In this document: piece after piece, positions 1 through 7,773 of the stretch | How positions within the stretch are numbered: position 1 is the first letter of the stretch | Layout: the number at the start of each line of letters is the position of its first letter | The notes under the pieces: model-generated | The model's input: only the letters and a program-made list of their open reading frames with translations | What the model was told of the DNA's origin: nothing | Database searches by the model: none | Source of the DNA: an uncultured Clostridia bacterium | Lineage (GTDB): Bacteria > Bacillota > Clostridia > Oscillospirales > Ruminococcaceae | Assembly (NCBI GenBank): GCA_946567425.1 | Contig: CAMNXF010000011.1 | Coordinates: 49,031-113,030 of the forward strand | Length of the DNA: 64,000 nt | Reading direction: 5' to 3' | Program-made: the position numbers and the translations under genes

Positions 1-1
1 T

Positions 2-316
2 ATCAATATCCCTGCGGGGAGTTATAACAACGGCGAAAAATACTGTATCGTCATAGCTCAGACCATTCCCGATACCGCGACGATAAACGCTCCGGTGTTT
101 GTAACCATCGGCACCGGCACGGAGCTTTACCCGCTGACAAACCGTTGCTGTGCTCAGATTACCGCGTGCAGTGTACGTACCCGTACCCGCTATTCAACGG
201 TCGTTGTAACCAACGGAACGGGCGGTTCGTTCAGGCTGTTGGGCAGCGCAGCGCCTTGTCCCGCAAACAACCTTGCTAGCATAAACGGAACAGCTCCCGC
301 TACCCCGGCTACTTAA
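2..316 (+). CDS. Partial unknown protein, phage-like context (5' end outside window)
   Basis: The reading frame is open from base 2 to the TAA at 314-316, so the gene begins before the window; about 104 residues are visible. The sequence is rich in Thr, Asn, Gly and Ala, with stretches such as NIPAGSYNNGEKYC and VVTNGTGGSFRLL, and a Pro/Ala/Thr-rich tail. It suggests a beta-rich structural protein, but I do not recognise a domain. It lies 24 bases upstream of the next plus-strand gene, with a good AGAAAGGAG between them, so the two are probably co-transcribed. Phage or mobile-element origin is inferred from the company it keeps and from the broken cotJC just downstream; nothing in the protein proves it. 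Confidence 0.5.
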   Translation: MNIPAGSYNNGEKYCIVIAQTIPDTATINAPVFVTIGTGTELYPLTNRCCAQITACSVRTRTRYSTVVVTNGTGGSFRLLGSAAPCPANNLASINGTAPATPAT

Positions 317-340
317 TTCGCAGAAAGGAGAAAATCGCTT

Positions 341-763
341 ATGAATATGAAAATGTTGGACGACCTCCGCGAGTGTCTTTTTACGGAGCTTGACAAAATC
401 GCCCGTGAAAAGTCGATAAACGCGACTAGTCTTGAACACATCCACAAGCTGACCGACAGCATTAAAAATATTTACAAGATTGAAATGCTTGATGAAGGCG
501 GCTACAGTGAGGCGGGCGAGTGGCATGCAAATGGCAGCTACGGCAACGAGAGCAGTTACGCGAACCGTGGTCAGCACTATGTACGCGGTCATTACAGCCG
601 CGACGACGGATATTCCGGAAGACGCGACAGTCGTGGAAGATACAGCCGCGACGGCGGCCGTTCGGATATGCTCGAACATCTTCGTGACATGATGAACGAC
701 GCGGACAACGACAAAGACCGTGAGGCTATCCGCAGATGTCTCAAGCAGATTGAGGAAGGGTGA
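341..763 (+). CDS. Small unknown protein with Tyr/Ser/Arg/Gly-rich middle
   Basis: 140 residues; ATG preceded by AGAAAGGAG. Three parts are visible: an N-terminal helical segment (about residues 1-55, LTDSIKNIYKIEML), a low-complexity middle (about 65-110) built from motifs like YSRDDGYSGRR and SRGRYSRDGG, and a charged helical C-terminus (about 111-140). I recall hypothetical proteins of this layout in Clostridia, often near prophage-like genes, but give it no function. It follows the partial gene at 2-316 and is closed by a strong terminator at 834-860. Its orientation is opposite to the cotJ operon that it faces. Confidence 0.6.
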   Translation: MNMKMLDDLRECLFTELDKIAREKSINATSLEHIHKLTDSIKNIYKIEMLDEGGYSEAGEWHANGSYGNESSYANRGQHYVRGHYSRDDGYSGRRDSRGRYSRDGGRSDMLEHLRDMMNDADNDKDREAIRRCLKQIEEG

Positions 764-769
764 CATACT

Positions 770-806
770 CTCCCGCCTACGCTCGTACCTCGCTTAAAGG
801 CGGGAG
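770..806. repeat. 9-bp perfect hairpin, IS200/IS605-end-like
   Basis: CTCCCGCCT (770-778) and AGGCGGGAG (798-806) form a perfect 9-bp stem with a 19-base loop, followed by TCTTC instead of a U-tract, so it is a poor intrinsic terminator. Hairpins of this form are found at the subterminal ends of IS200/IS605-family elements. No transposase is visible here, so an element remnant is only a suggestion. Confidence 0.4.
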
Positions 807-833
807 TCTTCTTGCGGAGTTTGATAAAATTTT

Positions 834-860
834 AAGGGAGTGCTTGGGCGCTCCCTTTTT
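834..860 (+). terminator. Rho-independent terminator after the 341-763 gene
   Basis: AAGGGAG (834-840) pairs with CTCCCTT (851-857) around a 10-base loop and runs into a T-tract. It ends the plus-strand pair and lies immediately beside the stop of the cotJC fragment coming from the other side. Confidence 0.75.
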
Positions 861-972
861 ATAACTTTTTGGAGTATAGACCGCCGTACTGGCTGAGAAT
901 AATGCCCGCAAGGTGCGGGTTCCTGTTCTTTATGCATACGGGTATCTGTGTACGTTTCTCAAATATAAACAT
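859..972 (-). pseudogene. cotJC: Truncated cotJC (N-terminal fragment of spore-coat Mn-catalase)
   Basis: An ATG at 972 with AGGTGAG upstream opens a frame of only 37 codons ending TAA at 859-861. The first 31 residues look like the start of CotJC, a coat-associated manganese-catalase-like protein (MFIFEKRTQIPV, then a conserved-looking SQYGG). CotJC is normally about 190 residues, but here the frame turns into LYSKKL and stops. The fragment sits 16 bases after cotJB, the normal third position of the cotJABC operon. The break therefore lies near 875-880, and DNA to its left belongs to the plus-strand phage-like genes. Either cotJC was destroyed by an insertion or rearrangement, or the rest lies beyond an inserted element. 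Confidence 0.7.
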
Positions 973-988
973 TATCTCACCTCATTCC

Positions 989-1333
989 TTAATTAAACGG
1001 AGGCCATACGCCCTCGGGCCAATCCCATGTACCGTTCATTCCCGCGCTGCTTGCGGTAAGCGGATAGAACGAATCCTCAAAAGCCGCCCTACACGCCTTT
1101 GTCTGGTTTACGGCTTCGCGGAACATCTCAACGGCTCTGGTGTCGTCGGGGTGTGTGTCGAGGTAAAGCTTTAGATCCTGCGCGAAGAAGTCTGCTTCCA
1201 TTATTGCGCGCATAAGCTCCTCGCAGGTCGCGTCGGTATTATTGCTGTTTCGGGCTGTGTTCTGAACGTTCTGTGTGCTGGAGCCGCGCATACGGTCGTT
1301 CATCACGGGGCGTCGGTTCATATTATTTCCCAT
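989..1333 (-). CDS. cotJB: Spore coat protein CotJB
   Basis: CotJB is a small mother-cell protein of the spore coat, encoded with CotJA and CotJC. From the ATG at 1333 it has 114 residues. The C-terminal 75 residues carry the family pattern: a helical EELMRAIMEADFF segment, then LKLYLDTHPDD, then a closing W-rich end (TWDWPEGVWPPFN). The N-terminus (first ~38 residues) is Asn/Arg-rich and longer than usual. I chose ATG 1333 over an upstream start at 1360 because it overlaps the cotJA stop (shared bases 1323-1333), the usual coupled arrangement. Confidence 0.9.
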   Translation of the reverse strand: MGNNMNRRPVMNDRMRGSSTQNVQNTARNSNNTDATCEELMRAIMEADFFAQDLKLYLDTHPDDTRAVEMFREAVNQTKACRAAFEDSFYPLTASSAGMNGTWDWPEGVWPPFN

Positions 1334-1487
1334 TGAACAGCCCCCTCTCATACTCGTCAATAGTAATGTTAAGCTCGGGGAAGATCGTTCCCGCTCTCAT
1401 CGCCTTGTTTGGAGAATAAACCTTTTCCATGCGCTGAACGGGTACAAAGGCATACCCAACGCGTTTCGGAGACTTGATTATATCCAT
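1323..1487 (-). CDS. cotJA: Spore coat-associated protein CotJA
   Basis: 54 residues from ATG at 1487, preceded by GAAAGGAAG. The protein reads VGYAFVPVQRMEKVYSP near the start, then an AMRAGTIFPEL block, matching the CotJA pattern (VPxQ...Y.P..A...GT.FPEL). It is the first gene of a cotJA-cotJB-cotJC operon and overlaps cotJB. In Bacillus this operon is transcribed in the mother cell under sigma-E; I could not identify a convincing sigma-E promoter upstream (1488-1560). Confidence 0.88.
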   Translation of the reverse strand: MDIIKSPKRVGYAFVPVQRMEKVYSPNKAMRAGTIFPELNITIDEYERGLFNGK

Positions 1488-1583
1488 AATATCTTCCTTT
1501 CTTAAATGTTTGCAACATATTTGTCGCTGATAAATATTATGTGTAACGGCGGGATTTGGTGACGCTTTTTGCGCATGAACGCG

Positions 1584-1612
1584 AAAAAGCTGCCGTCTGT
1601 TATTCCGGCAGC
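1584..1612 (-). terminator. Terminator of dcd
   Basis: On the minus strand a GCTGCCG...CGGCAGC stem (1589-1612) is followed by TTTTT (complement of 1584-1588). It lies 23 bases beyond the dcd stop codon. Confidence 0.75.
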
Positions 1613-1634
1613 CCAGAATATAACGGGAGTTCGC

Positions 1635-2171
1635 TCAGCAGATATCTCCGTCCATGAAAACTTTTGAGGCAGTCGCGCCCTTTTGACCCTGATACTTTCC
1701 GCTGTACGGATTGAGAACGGGCGTGTCGGTTTTCGCGAAAACCAGCTGACCGATCCTGCGTCCCGCCTTAAGCTCGATAGCGCAGCGGTTGGCGTTGTAC
1801 AACTCGAGCGTTATTTCACCCTTGAACCCGGGGTCGACCCAGCCCGCGTTCTGAATAAACAGCCCCGTTCTTCCGAGCGAGCTGCGCCCCTCGACAAACG
1901 CGGTCAGATCGTCGGGCAGCTCGAAATATTCCACCGTAGTCGCCAGAACAAACTGCCCAGGCAGCAGAAGATATGTACTTGTCTGAATGGTCTTGCAGCT
2001 TACTTCACGGTCTAACGTGATAATGCCCGTAGGCGAGTCCTCGACTATGCAGAACGTGTTCCCGAGACGGATATCCACGCTTGCAGGCTGGATTTGTCCG
2101 CGTTCGAGCGGCTTGATGACAAGTCTGCCGCTTTCCGTCATTTCCAGTATTGTTTTGTCCGATAAAATCAT
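1635..2171 (-). CDS. dcd: dCTP deaminase
   Basis: Converts dCTP to dUTP and ammonia in pyrimidine deoxynucleotide synthesis; a cytosolic trimeric enzyme of the dUTPase fold. The 178-residue length is typical. Visible signatures are QPASVDIRLG (about 28-37), EGRSSLGRTGLF (94-105) holding the nucleotide-binding Arg and Ser, and GEITLELYN (118-126), whose Glu123 corresponds to the catalytic Glu of the E. coli enzyme. The C-terminal YQGQKGATAS is the mobile nucleotide-closing tail. I cannot tell from sequence alone whether it also has dUTPase activity. It has its own promoter and terminator. Confidence 0.93.
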   Translation of the reverse strand: MILSDKTILEMTESGRLVIKPLERGQIQPASVDIRLGNTFCIVEDSPTGIITLDREVSCKTIQTSTYLLLPGQFVLATTVEYFELPDDLTAFVEGRSSLGRTGLFIQNAGWVDPGFKGEITLELYNANRCAIELKAGRRIGQLVFAKTDTPVLNPYSGKYQGQKGATASKVFMDGDIC

Positions 2172-2203
2172 TTTAAACTCCTTTTTGTTTACTCTTTAAC
2201 TTA

Positions 2204-2232
2204 ATTATAAACTATCGCGCCGAAAAAGTCAA
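2204..2232 (-). promoter_or_regulatory. Sigma-A-type promoter of dcd
   Basis: Minus strand TTGACT (2227-2232), 17-base spacer, TATAAT (2204-2209). It stands about 32 bases upstream of the dcd ATG, with an AAAGGAG ribosome site. Confidence 0.75.
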
Positions 2233-2249
2233 GATAAGTGATAATTTAT

Positions 2250-2284
2250 AAAAAGCCGAGGTGTACGAACCTCCGTACACCTCG
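2250..2284 (-). terminator. Terminator of spoVT
   Basis: A perfect 11-bp stem, CGAGGTGTACG and CGTACACCTCG (2257-2284), with a 6-base loop, followed on the minus strand by GCTTTTT. It begins a few bases beyond the spoVT stop codon. Confidence 0.85.
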
Positions 2285-2289
2285 CGGTT

Positions 2290-2835
2290 TTATTCTTCCA
2301 TTTGTTTGCCGAAGTACATCGCCGCCGCCTGAACCAGCGCCGACTGTTCCGCCGTTGCAGTATCGTTACCGCTGTCGCCGCTGAGCATTATTACTGCGCC
2401 GTTCACGTCGCCCGAGGCGAGTATCGGAGAGCAGGCGATAGCATATCTGTCCACTCCCTCGATAGGATTAAGGCGTTTCTGTTCGCCGTTTTTGAAAACA
2501 TAGCTCTTGCGTTGCTCTATCAAGTCTTCAAGCGAGCCCGAGACGCGGCGCTCAATAATCTCTTTTTTGCTCATACCCGAAACTGCGATAACGTGATCCC
2601 TGTCGCAGATAACGGCGGGCAGACCGCCGACCTTCGACAGAACGTCGACGTACTGCGACGCAGTGCTGCTTATTTCGCCGACGGGAGAGTATTTTTTGAA
2701 AATGACCTCCCCGTCGGGGCTGGTATAAATTTCCAAAGGATCGCCTTCGCGTATCCGCATGGTTCTGCGGATCTCCTTTGGTATAACAATGCGCCCCAGA
2801 TCATCTATTCTGCGGACAATTCCCGTTGCCTTCAT
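2290..2835 (-). CDS. spoVT: Stage V sporulation protein T, AbrB-family regulator
   Basis: SpoVT is a forespore transcription factor that tunes sigma-G-dependent genes. 181 residues match the usual length. The N-terminal AbrB/MazE-like swapped-hairpin DNA-binding domain is clear (residues 1-52, with GIVRRIDDLGRIVIPKEIR and RIREGDPLEIY). The rest is the GAF-like domain that forms tetramers. ATG at 2835 follows TTGGAGGAATT. Upstream on the minus strand a GAATA (complement of 2911-2915) followed about 17-20 bases later by an AATAC-like box could be a weak sigma-F/G promoter. It sits near sigE and sigG in this window but not in their operons. Confidence 0.93.
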   Translation of the reverse strand: MKATGIVRRIDDLGRIVIPKEIRRTMRIREGDPLEIYTSPDGEVIFKKYSPVGEISSTASQYVDVLSKVGGLPAVICDRDHVIAVSGMSKKEIIERRVSGSLEDLIEQRKSYVFKNGEQKRLNPIEGVDRYAIACSPILASGDVNGAVIMLSGDSGNDTATAEQSALVQAAAMYFGKQMEE

Positions 2836-3002
2836 ATATAAATTCCTCCAAGATTTAATCTTACAGAAGTAAAATTCTGCTGACGGTATTGTCTGCCGTT
2901 TCGTAAAAAATATTCATTTATTTCGACAATATTTGCAAATAATACGGTATGTGAAATTTTGGCGAAAAAACCGTTTTCACGCGGAAATATACCTCAAACC
3001 GC

Positions 3003-3031
3003 TTGACTTTGCGCGGCGGTTGTGTTATAAT
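3003..3031 (+). promoter_or_regulatory. Sigma-A-type promoter for the 3074 gene
   Basis: TTGACT (3003-3008), 17-base spacer, TATAAT (3026-3031), about 43 bases before the lipoprotein start codon. Its position supports the start at 3074 over an upstream in-frame start at 2933, which would lie before the promoter. Confidence 0.8.
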
Positions 3032-3073
3032 ATCCATAAGTGTAAGATCGGATATATTTGGGGAAAATATAAA

Positions 3074-4717
3074 ATGAGAAATAAATTCTATGCCGCTTTG
3101 TCCGTCGGCGCAGCGCTTTGTGTGTTTGCAGGCTGCTCGACGGAGGGGGAACAAAGCTCCGAAACTCACAGTATAAATATTATTGACGTCGGCAGCGCGC
3201 AAAATGTTTCAGGCAGTTCTTCAAGTTTTTCGTCTGTCGATTCGGCACACCTTTCTTCAAGCGCTTCAACGAACGTTTCATCTCCGGAAAGTTCTTCCGC
3301 AAGCAGTTCCTACAATTCCGGCTCTTCCGATAGTACGTCGGAAAGCAGTTCCGCTGTGCCCGAATATACGAACAGCTCCTCGGCGGGCGGCTATGTTGAA
3401 CCTCCCGTCTCCGAAAGCGAGCCGCCTGTTACGCAGGAAAGCTCAGTAAGCACCGAGCCGCTCGCGCCTGTTTCATCGGATAACGGGGGTTATGTTGAGC
3501 CGCCCGAAACGGAAAGCTCCGTTCTGTCCTCAACGGTAACCTCCACAACGACCTCAACAACAGTACCTCAGAGCAGCACGCAGTCGTCCTCGACATCGAG
3601 CAAGCCTGTTCCGCCTGAGCCGTCGGGAAATAACGGCTATCACGCTTTAAATTACGACGAAGTAAAGGGAATGTGGATATCCTACCTTGACATTACGGAG
3701 ATGTCAAGCGGTACGGAGAGCGCGTTCAGAAGCGAGATCGCCGGGGCTTATGATAACTGCGCAGCGCTCGGGATAAATACAGTTTATGTTCACGTGCGTT
3801 CTCACGGTGACGCTTATTACAATTCCGATTTTTTCCCGAGAACGAAATATATGTCGGGAAGCTACGACCCGCTCCCTATAATGGTCGAAGAAGCGCACAA
3901 GCGCGGTCTGTCGTTTCAGGCGTGGATAAATCCGCTGAGAATGTGCTCCGTTTCCGATATCGGACGCGAAAGCGGCTATCCGATATATGACTGGGCGGGC
4001 GGTGAAAAGCAGCTTGTAAAGGTCGGCACATATTATTACCTTAATCCCGCGTACAAGGAAGTCATCGACCTTATCGCGAAGTCCGCTGCAGAGATCGTCG
4101 CGAATTACGATGTTGACGGACTGCATATCGACGATTATTTCTATCCGACGACCGAGTCCTCGTTCGACACAGAAGCGTTCGGCGGCAGCGGTTATGAATA
4201 CCTTTCGGACTTTCGCCGCGCCAACTGCGACAAGCTGGTAAGTTCGCTTTACAGCGCGGTCAAGACCGCAAATTCAAGCGCGGTGTTCGGCGTGAGCTGT
4301 CAGGGGAATATGTCCAACAACTACAACCAGATGTACGCGGACGTTGAAAAATGGTGCAAAAGCAGCGGATACCTTGACTATGTTATGCCGCAGATTTATT
4401 TCGGATTTGACAATTCCTCGCAGCCTTTCGAGACCTGCGTAAGGAATTGGGATAACCTTGCTGCGAAAGGAAACGTTCCGCTAATAGTTGGACTTACCGC
4501 CGCGAAATTCGGCGCGGAGGATCAATGGGCGGGCGCGGGCAGAGACGAGTGGATAACAGATAGCGCAATTTTGAAAAGGCAATTTCTGGAATCCACCGAG
4601 CAGTCCTCATACGGCGGGATATGCCTGTTCAGATACGGGTGCGTTTTTAAGCCCGAGAGCGGCGTGAGAACGCAGGTTGAAAAAGAGATCTCCGATTTGA
4701 AGTCGGTATTGAATTAA
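3074..4717 (+). CDS. Lipoprotein with Ser-rich linker and GHL10 (DUF187) glycosidase-like domain
   Basis: 547 residues from ATG 3074 (promoter lies downstream of the longer in-frame start). A signal peptide ends in the lipobox VFAGC, so Cys21 is probably lipidated and the protein anchored outside the membrane. Residues about 30-190 are a long Ser/Thr/Pro/Glu linker. From about residue 195 a TIM-barrel GHL10 domain follows: VKGMWISYLDI, an INTVYVHVRSHGDAYY strand, SFQAWINPLRM, and VDGLHIDDYFYPT, where the acidic pair is placed as expected for catalysis. The family (PF02638, YngK-like) is thought to cut cell-wall or exopolysaccharide glycans; substrate here unknown. It lies 35 bases upstream of a second GHL10 protein. 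Confidence 0.85.
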   Translation: MRNKFYAALSVGAALCVFAGCSTEGEQSSETHSINIIDVGSAQNVSGSSSSFSSVDSAHLSSSASTNVSSPESSSASSSYNSGSSDSTSESSSAVPEYTNSSSAGGYVEPPVSESEPPVTQESSVSTEPLAPVSSDNGGYVEPPETESSVLSSTVTSTTTSTTVPQSSTQSSSTSSKPVPPEPSGNNGYHALNYDEVKGMWISYLDITEMSSGTESAFRSEIAGAYDNCAALGINTVYVHVRSHGDAYYNSDFFPRTKYMSGSYDPLPIMVEEAHKRGLSFQAWINPLRMCSVSDIGRESGYPIYDWAGGEKQLVKVGTYYYLNPAYKEVIDLIAKSAAEIVANYDVDGLHIDDYFYPTTESSFDTEAFGGSGYEYLSDFRRANCDKLVSSLYSAVKTANSSAVFGVSCQGNMSNNYNQMYADVEKWCKSSGYLDYVMPQIYFGFDNSSQPFETCVRNWDNLAAKGNVPLIVGLTAAKFGAEDQWAGAGRDEWITDSAILKRQFLESTEQSSYGGICLFRYGCVFKPESGVRTQVEKEISDLKSVLN

Positions 4718-4752
4718 ACATAAACGAACTACATAAAAATGGGGAAATTTGT

Positions 4753-7710
4753 ATGAAAAAAATTTTAAAAGGTTTATTATCGGCGATAATGGCGGCGAGT
4801 ATGCTTGCCGGAGCCGCTTTTGCGGAATCCGCAGAGGGCGGAGGACTGGTCGAGGACGACGAGACGACGAGCGGCGATAACTCGCAGCAGACCGCACCGC
4901 CTCTCGTCAATACCGAAAGCAGGATTTTCTTGCAGAACGACATGAGGGCGGTAGTGGTCACTCCGGGAGTTGATTTTGAAACGGACGGCAGCGGTCTCGC
5001 CGATATGTACGACGAAATCAGAGGCTACGGAATGAACGCGGTCATTATCAACTCGACAAACGGCGAGGACGGCTTCTACAATCTGGAACTGACCGCGGAG
5101 GGGCGTGACGTGCTCAATGCCGCAATTGACGGCGCTCACAGCGCAAATTTCAGCGCGTATCTCACGCTTGACGCGGGTTCGCTTATAAATATGGTAAACT
5201 CGGACGGCGGCGGGCTTAAAGAGGGCTTTTCGGCTGCAGCGCATAAATTCGCGATGAAATACGGCTGCGAGGGCATTCTCCTTACAAACTATTACACCGT
5301 CGACAACGCCGATATGTATGCGGAATATCTCCGCTCGGGTTCGGGTATAGGATACGATAATTGGCTCTATGAGATCAATCAATATATATTCCGCACGCTG
5401 AGCGAGGCTGTTCACAAAACCAGCAATTCGACCGCGTTCGGCATGATGATTGAGGATATGTGGGCGAATTCGTCCTCAAACGAGGCAGGCTCGGACACGT
5501 CGGACACAGTACAGGCGCTTTACGACGGACACTGCGATACTAAAAAGTACGTTGAAAGCGGTTATCCCGATTTTGTTATCGTAAAGGCTTACGGTTCTAC
5601 CGAGGACTACGATCTTAACTTTGAAAACGTTGTACAGTGGTGGTACGACTTGGCGCAGAACAACGGAATCAAGGCTTACGTCTGCCACCTTAACGAGCGG
5701 ATAGGCGACTATTGGGCAGAGGATCAGCTTCTTCGCCAGCTCGCGAAAATGGAGGATATGGACAAGCTTGGCGGCAGCGTGTTCAATTCGTTTTCGGCGC
5801 TGCAAAACGACGTTCTTAACAGCCGCACGACCTTACAGGAATATTTTAACAACAATATCAATTCTGACACAATTTTTGAAGATCTCGAAATGATCTCGCC
5901 GCAATATCTGAATTACGTGACATACGACAATACCGTGAAATTCATGGGTACGTTCGACCCGAATTTCGACGTTTATTTCGGCGACAGCAAAATAGTTCTC
6001 AACGACTACGGAAATTTCTATATTCCCAGAGAGCTCGCGGTCGGAATGAACTATTTCACCATCAAGCATAAGGGCAAGGAGTACGATTACTCTATAGAGC
6101 GCAAGGTCGAGGTTATGCCGAATGTCGAGTCCGACGCGGATATACGTGTTGAGGGTGGAACGACTATCTCCCTTGTCGCGACGGCGTACAGCGGCTCGTC
6201 GGTTTCCGCGACGATAAACGGCGCGACCGTTCAGCTTTCCGAAATGGGTACATCTGAGGGTTACGTTGAGTCGGCGGGTTCGTATTCGAGATATGTCGGC
6301 TATTACACCGTTCCCGAGGGAATTATCGGACAGGAGCAGTATCTTGGCGAGATTTACTACTATGCAAACTACAGCGGTTACGACAAAACGCTGTACGGCG
6401 GCACGGTGACTATCGCGGCAAAGCCCGAGCCACCCAAGGTCGATATCGGCGTTGAATTGATTCCCGATCAGTCCGCGATCGGCACGGGCGAGGTCGTAGG
6501 ACGTATCGACCCAATCTACACAGAGGACGATGAGGTGACCTATGTTAAGGTTCTGGGTGACTTTACCGACGTTCTTGACGCAAAAACGACTGGACGTATC
6601 CCGTCTCCGACATTCTCGCAGATGCCCGGCGGCACTCTGGACTATTACAGAGACAGCTCGGACGGCTTTATTACAACGACATCCGGCAAGCGTTACCTTT
6701 CGGACTACGTTACCACGTTCAGCGATACGGGACTCGGCTATAATGCGCTTATGGTCGATGAGATAGGCAACGCGGGCGGAAAGAGCTATATTCGGTTCAC
6801 ACTCGATTACAGAATCGGCTTTAATGTTACAACTTCGCAGAGCTTTGTACAGGGTTACGAGGGACCGTTCGGAGTAAACAGCTTTAACGCGCAGTATATC
6901 TACATCACATTCGACAATGTTACCAGCGTTACCAAGCTGCCCGATTTCAACTCGTGCGCACTGTTCAGCGCGGGCGAATGGGAGACGGTCACGGAAAACG
7001 ACGTGCCAAAATTCCGCATGAAGCTGACGCTTACACAGGCAGGAATTTACAGCGGCGTGAGCGCGCATTATGAGGACAACGACGACGGCACAAAGAACTT
7101 GCTGCTGAAATTCTCCGTTCCCACACCCTCGCTTTCGGGCAAGACTATCGTGCTTGACCCCGGTCACGGCTACGACGAAAACAACGTATTCGACCCGGGT
7201 GCGATTGGCGAGGTCACCGAGCAGTCGATAACAATTGCCGTCACCAAGAAGCTGGAGCAGATACTTTCCGATATGGGCGCGAACGTTATCCGTTTGCAGA
7301 CTGAGTCGGAGGGCATTCACGACCGTGACCGCCCGCGCCGCGCAAACGGCTATGAAGCGGATATGTTTATGTCGATACACTGTAACAGTGCTTCAAACAC
7401 CAGTGCGCACGGCTGCGAGGTCTACTATTTCACGCCATGGTCTCAAACACTGGCGAAAGGCATAAACGATAATCTCGCGGCGTTCCTCAGCAGCGCGCAA
7501 GGCGGCAAGGACAGCAGCCGAGGCGACAAGTACAGCTACTATTGGTACACGCTTGAGCAAAGCTTTCCGTCTGTTCTGGTGGAAATGGGATTTGTTTCCA
7601 ACAGAGAAGAGTGTCTGGTAATGGCGAATTCCGATAACCAGACAAAAATGGCAGAGGCTATCGCTCAGGGGATTTACGAGTACTTTGCAAGAAGCGAACT
7701 GAGCTATTAA
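4753..7710 (+). CDS. Secreted GHL10-like / N-acetylmuramoyl-L-alanine amidase fusion
   Basis: 985 residues with a signal peptide (first ~24, ending AFAES). Residues about 55-375 resemble the GHL10 TIM barrel, but the acidic GLHIDDYFY motif of the neighbour is replaced by GILLTNYYT, so this domain may bind rather than cut. Residues about 375-785 hold beta-rich, adhesion-like segments. The C-terminal ~190 residues are a complete Amidase_3 zinc domain: VLDPGHGYDE (Zn His), TEQSITIAV (Zn Glu), MSIHCNSAS (Zn His) and VLVEMGFVSN (catalytic Glu). It should cleave the amide between MurNAc and L-Ala in peptidoglycan. Probably co-transcribed with the gene at 3074. Confidence 0.88.
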   Translation: MKKILKGLLSAIMAASMLAGAAFAESAEGGGLVEDDETTSGDNSQQTAPPLVNTESRIFLQNDMRAVVVTPGVDFETDGSGLADMYDEIRGYGMNAVIINSTNGEDGFYNLELTAEGRDVLNAAIDGAHSANFSAYLTLDAGSLINMVNSDGGGLKEGFSAAAHKFAMKYGCEGILLTNYYTVDNADMYAEYLRSGSGIGYDNWLYEINQYIFRTLSEAVHKTSNSTAFGMMIEDMWANSSSNEAGSDTSDTVQALYDGHCDTKKYVESGYPDFVIVKAYGSTEDYDLNFENVVQWWYDLAQNNGIKAYVCHLNERIGDYWAEDQLLRQLAKMEDMDKLGGSVFNSFSALQNDVLNSRTTLQEYFNNNINSDTIFEDLEMISPQYLNYVTYDNTVKFMGTFDPNFDVYFGDSKIVLNDYGNFYIPRELAVGMNYFTIKHKGKEYDYSIERKVEVMPNVESDADIRVEGGTTISLVATAYSGSSVSATINGATVQLSEMGTSEGYVESAGSYSRYVGYYTVPEGIIGQEQYLGEIYYYANYSGYDKTLYGGTVTIAAKPEPPKVDIGVELIPDQSAIGTGEVVGRIDPIYTEDDEVTYVKVLGDFTDVLDAKTTGRIPSPTFSQMPGGTLDYYRDSSDGFITTTSGKRYLSDYVTTFSDTGLGYNALMVDEIGNAGGKSYIRFTLDYRIGFNVTTSQSFVQGYEGPFGVNSFNAQYIYITFDNVTSVTKLPDFNSCALFSAGEWETVTENDVPKFRMKLTLTQAGIYSGVSAHYEDNDDGTKNLLLKFSVPTPSLSGKTIVLDPGHGYDENNVFDPGAIGEVTEQSITIAVTKKLEQILSDMGANVIRLQTESEGIHDRDRPRRANGYEADMFMSIHCNSASNTSAHGCEVYYFTPWSQTLAKGINDNLAAFLSSAQGGKDSSRGDKYSYYWYTLEQSFPSVLVEMGFVSNREECLVMANSDNQTKMAEAIAQGIYEYFARSELSY

Positions 7711-7720
7711 CAAACAAAAC

Positions 7721-7749
7721 ACGGGCGGCAAGAGGTTCTTGCTGCCCGT
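7721..7749. terminator. Bidirectional terminator between amidase gene and alr
   Basis: ACGGGC.GCAAGA / TTCTTGC.GCCCGT forms a 12-pair stem with a 2-3 base loop and one mismatch. T-runs flank both sides (TTATT on plus, GTTTTGTTT on minus), as expected between convergent genes. Confidence 0.75.
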
Positions 7750-7773
7750 TATTGTAAACGTTAAGTCATTAAG

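Noticed and set aside
1488..1560. Sigma-E promoter upstream of cotJA
   Set aside because: A TAATATT-like -35 is present, but no matching -10 lies at the right spacing.
5833..7380. A 515-codon minus-strand frame under the amidase gene
   Set aside because: Antisense shadow of a well-supported amidase; Arg/Val-rich with no family match and no ribosome site.
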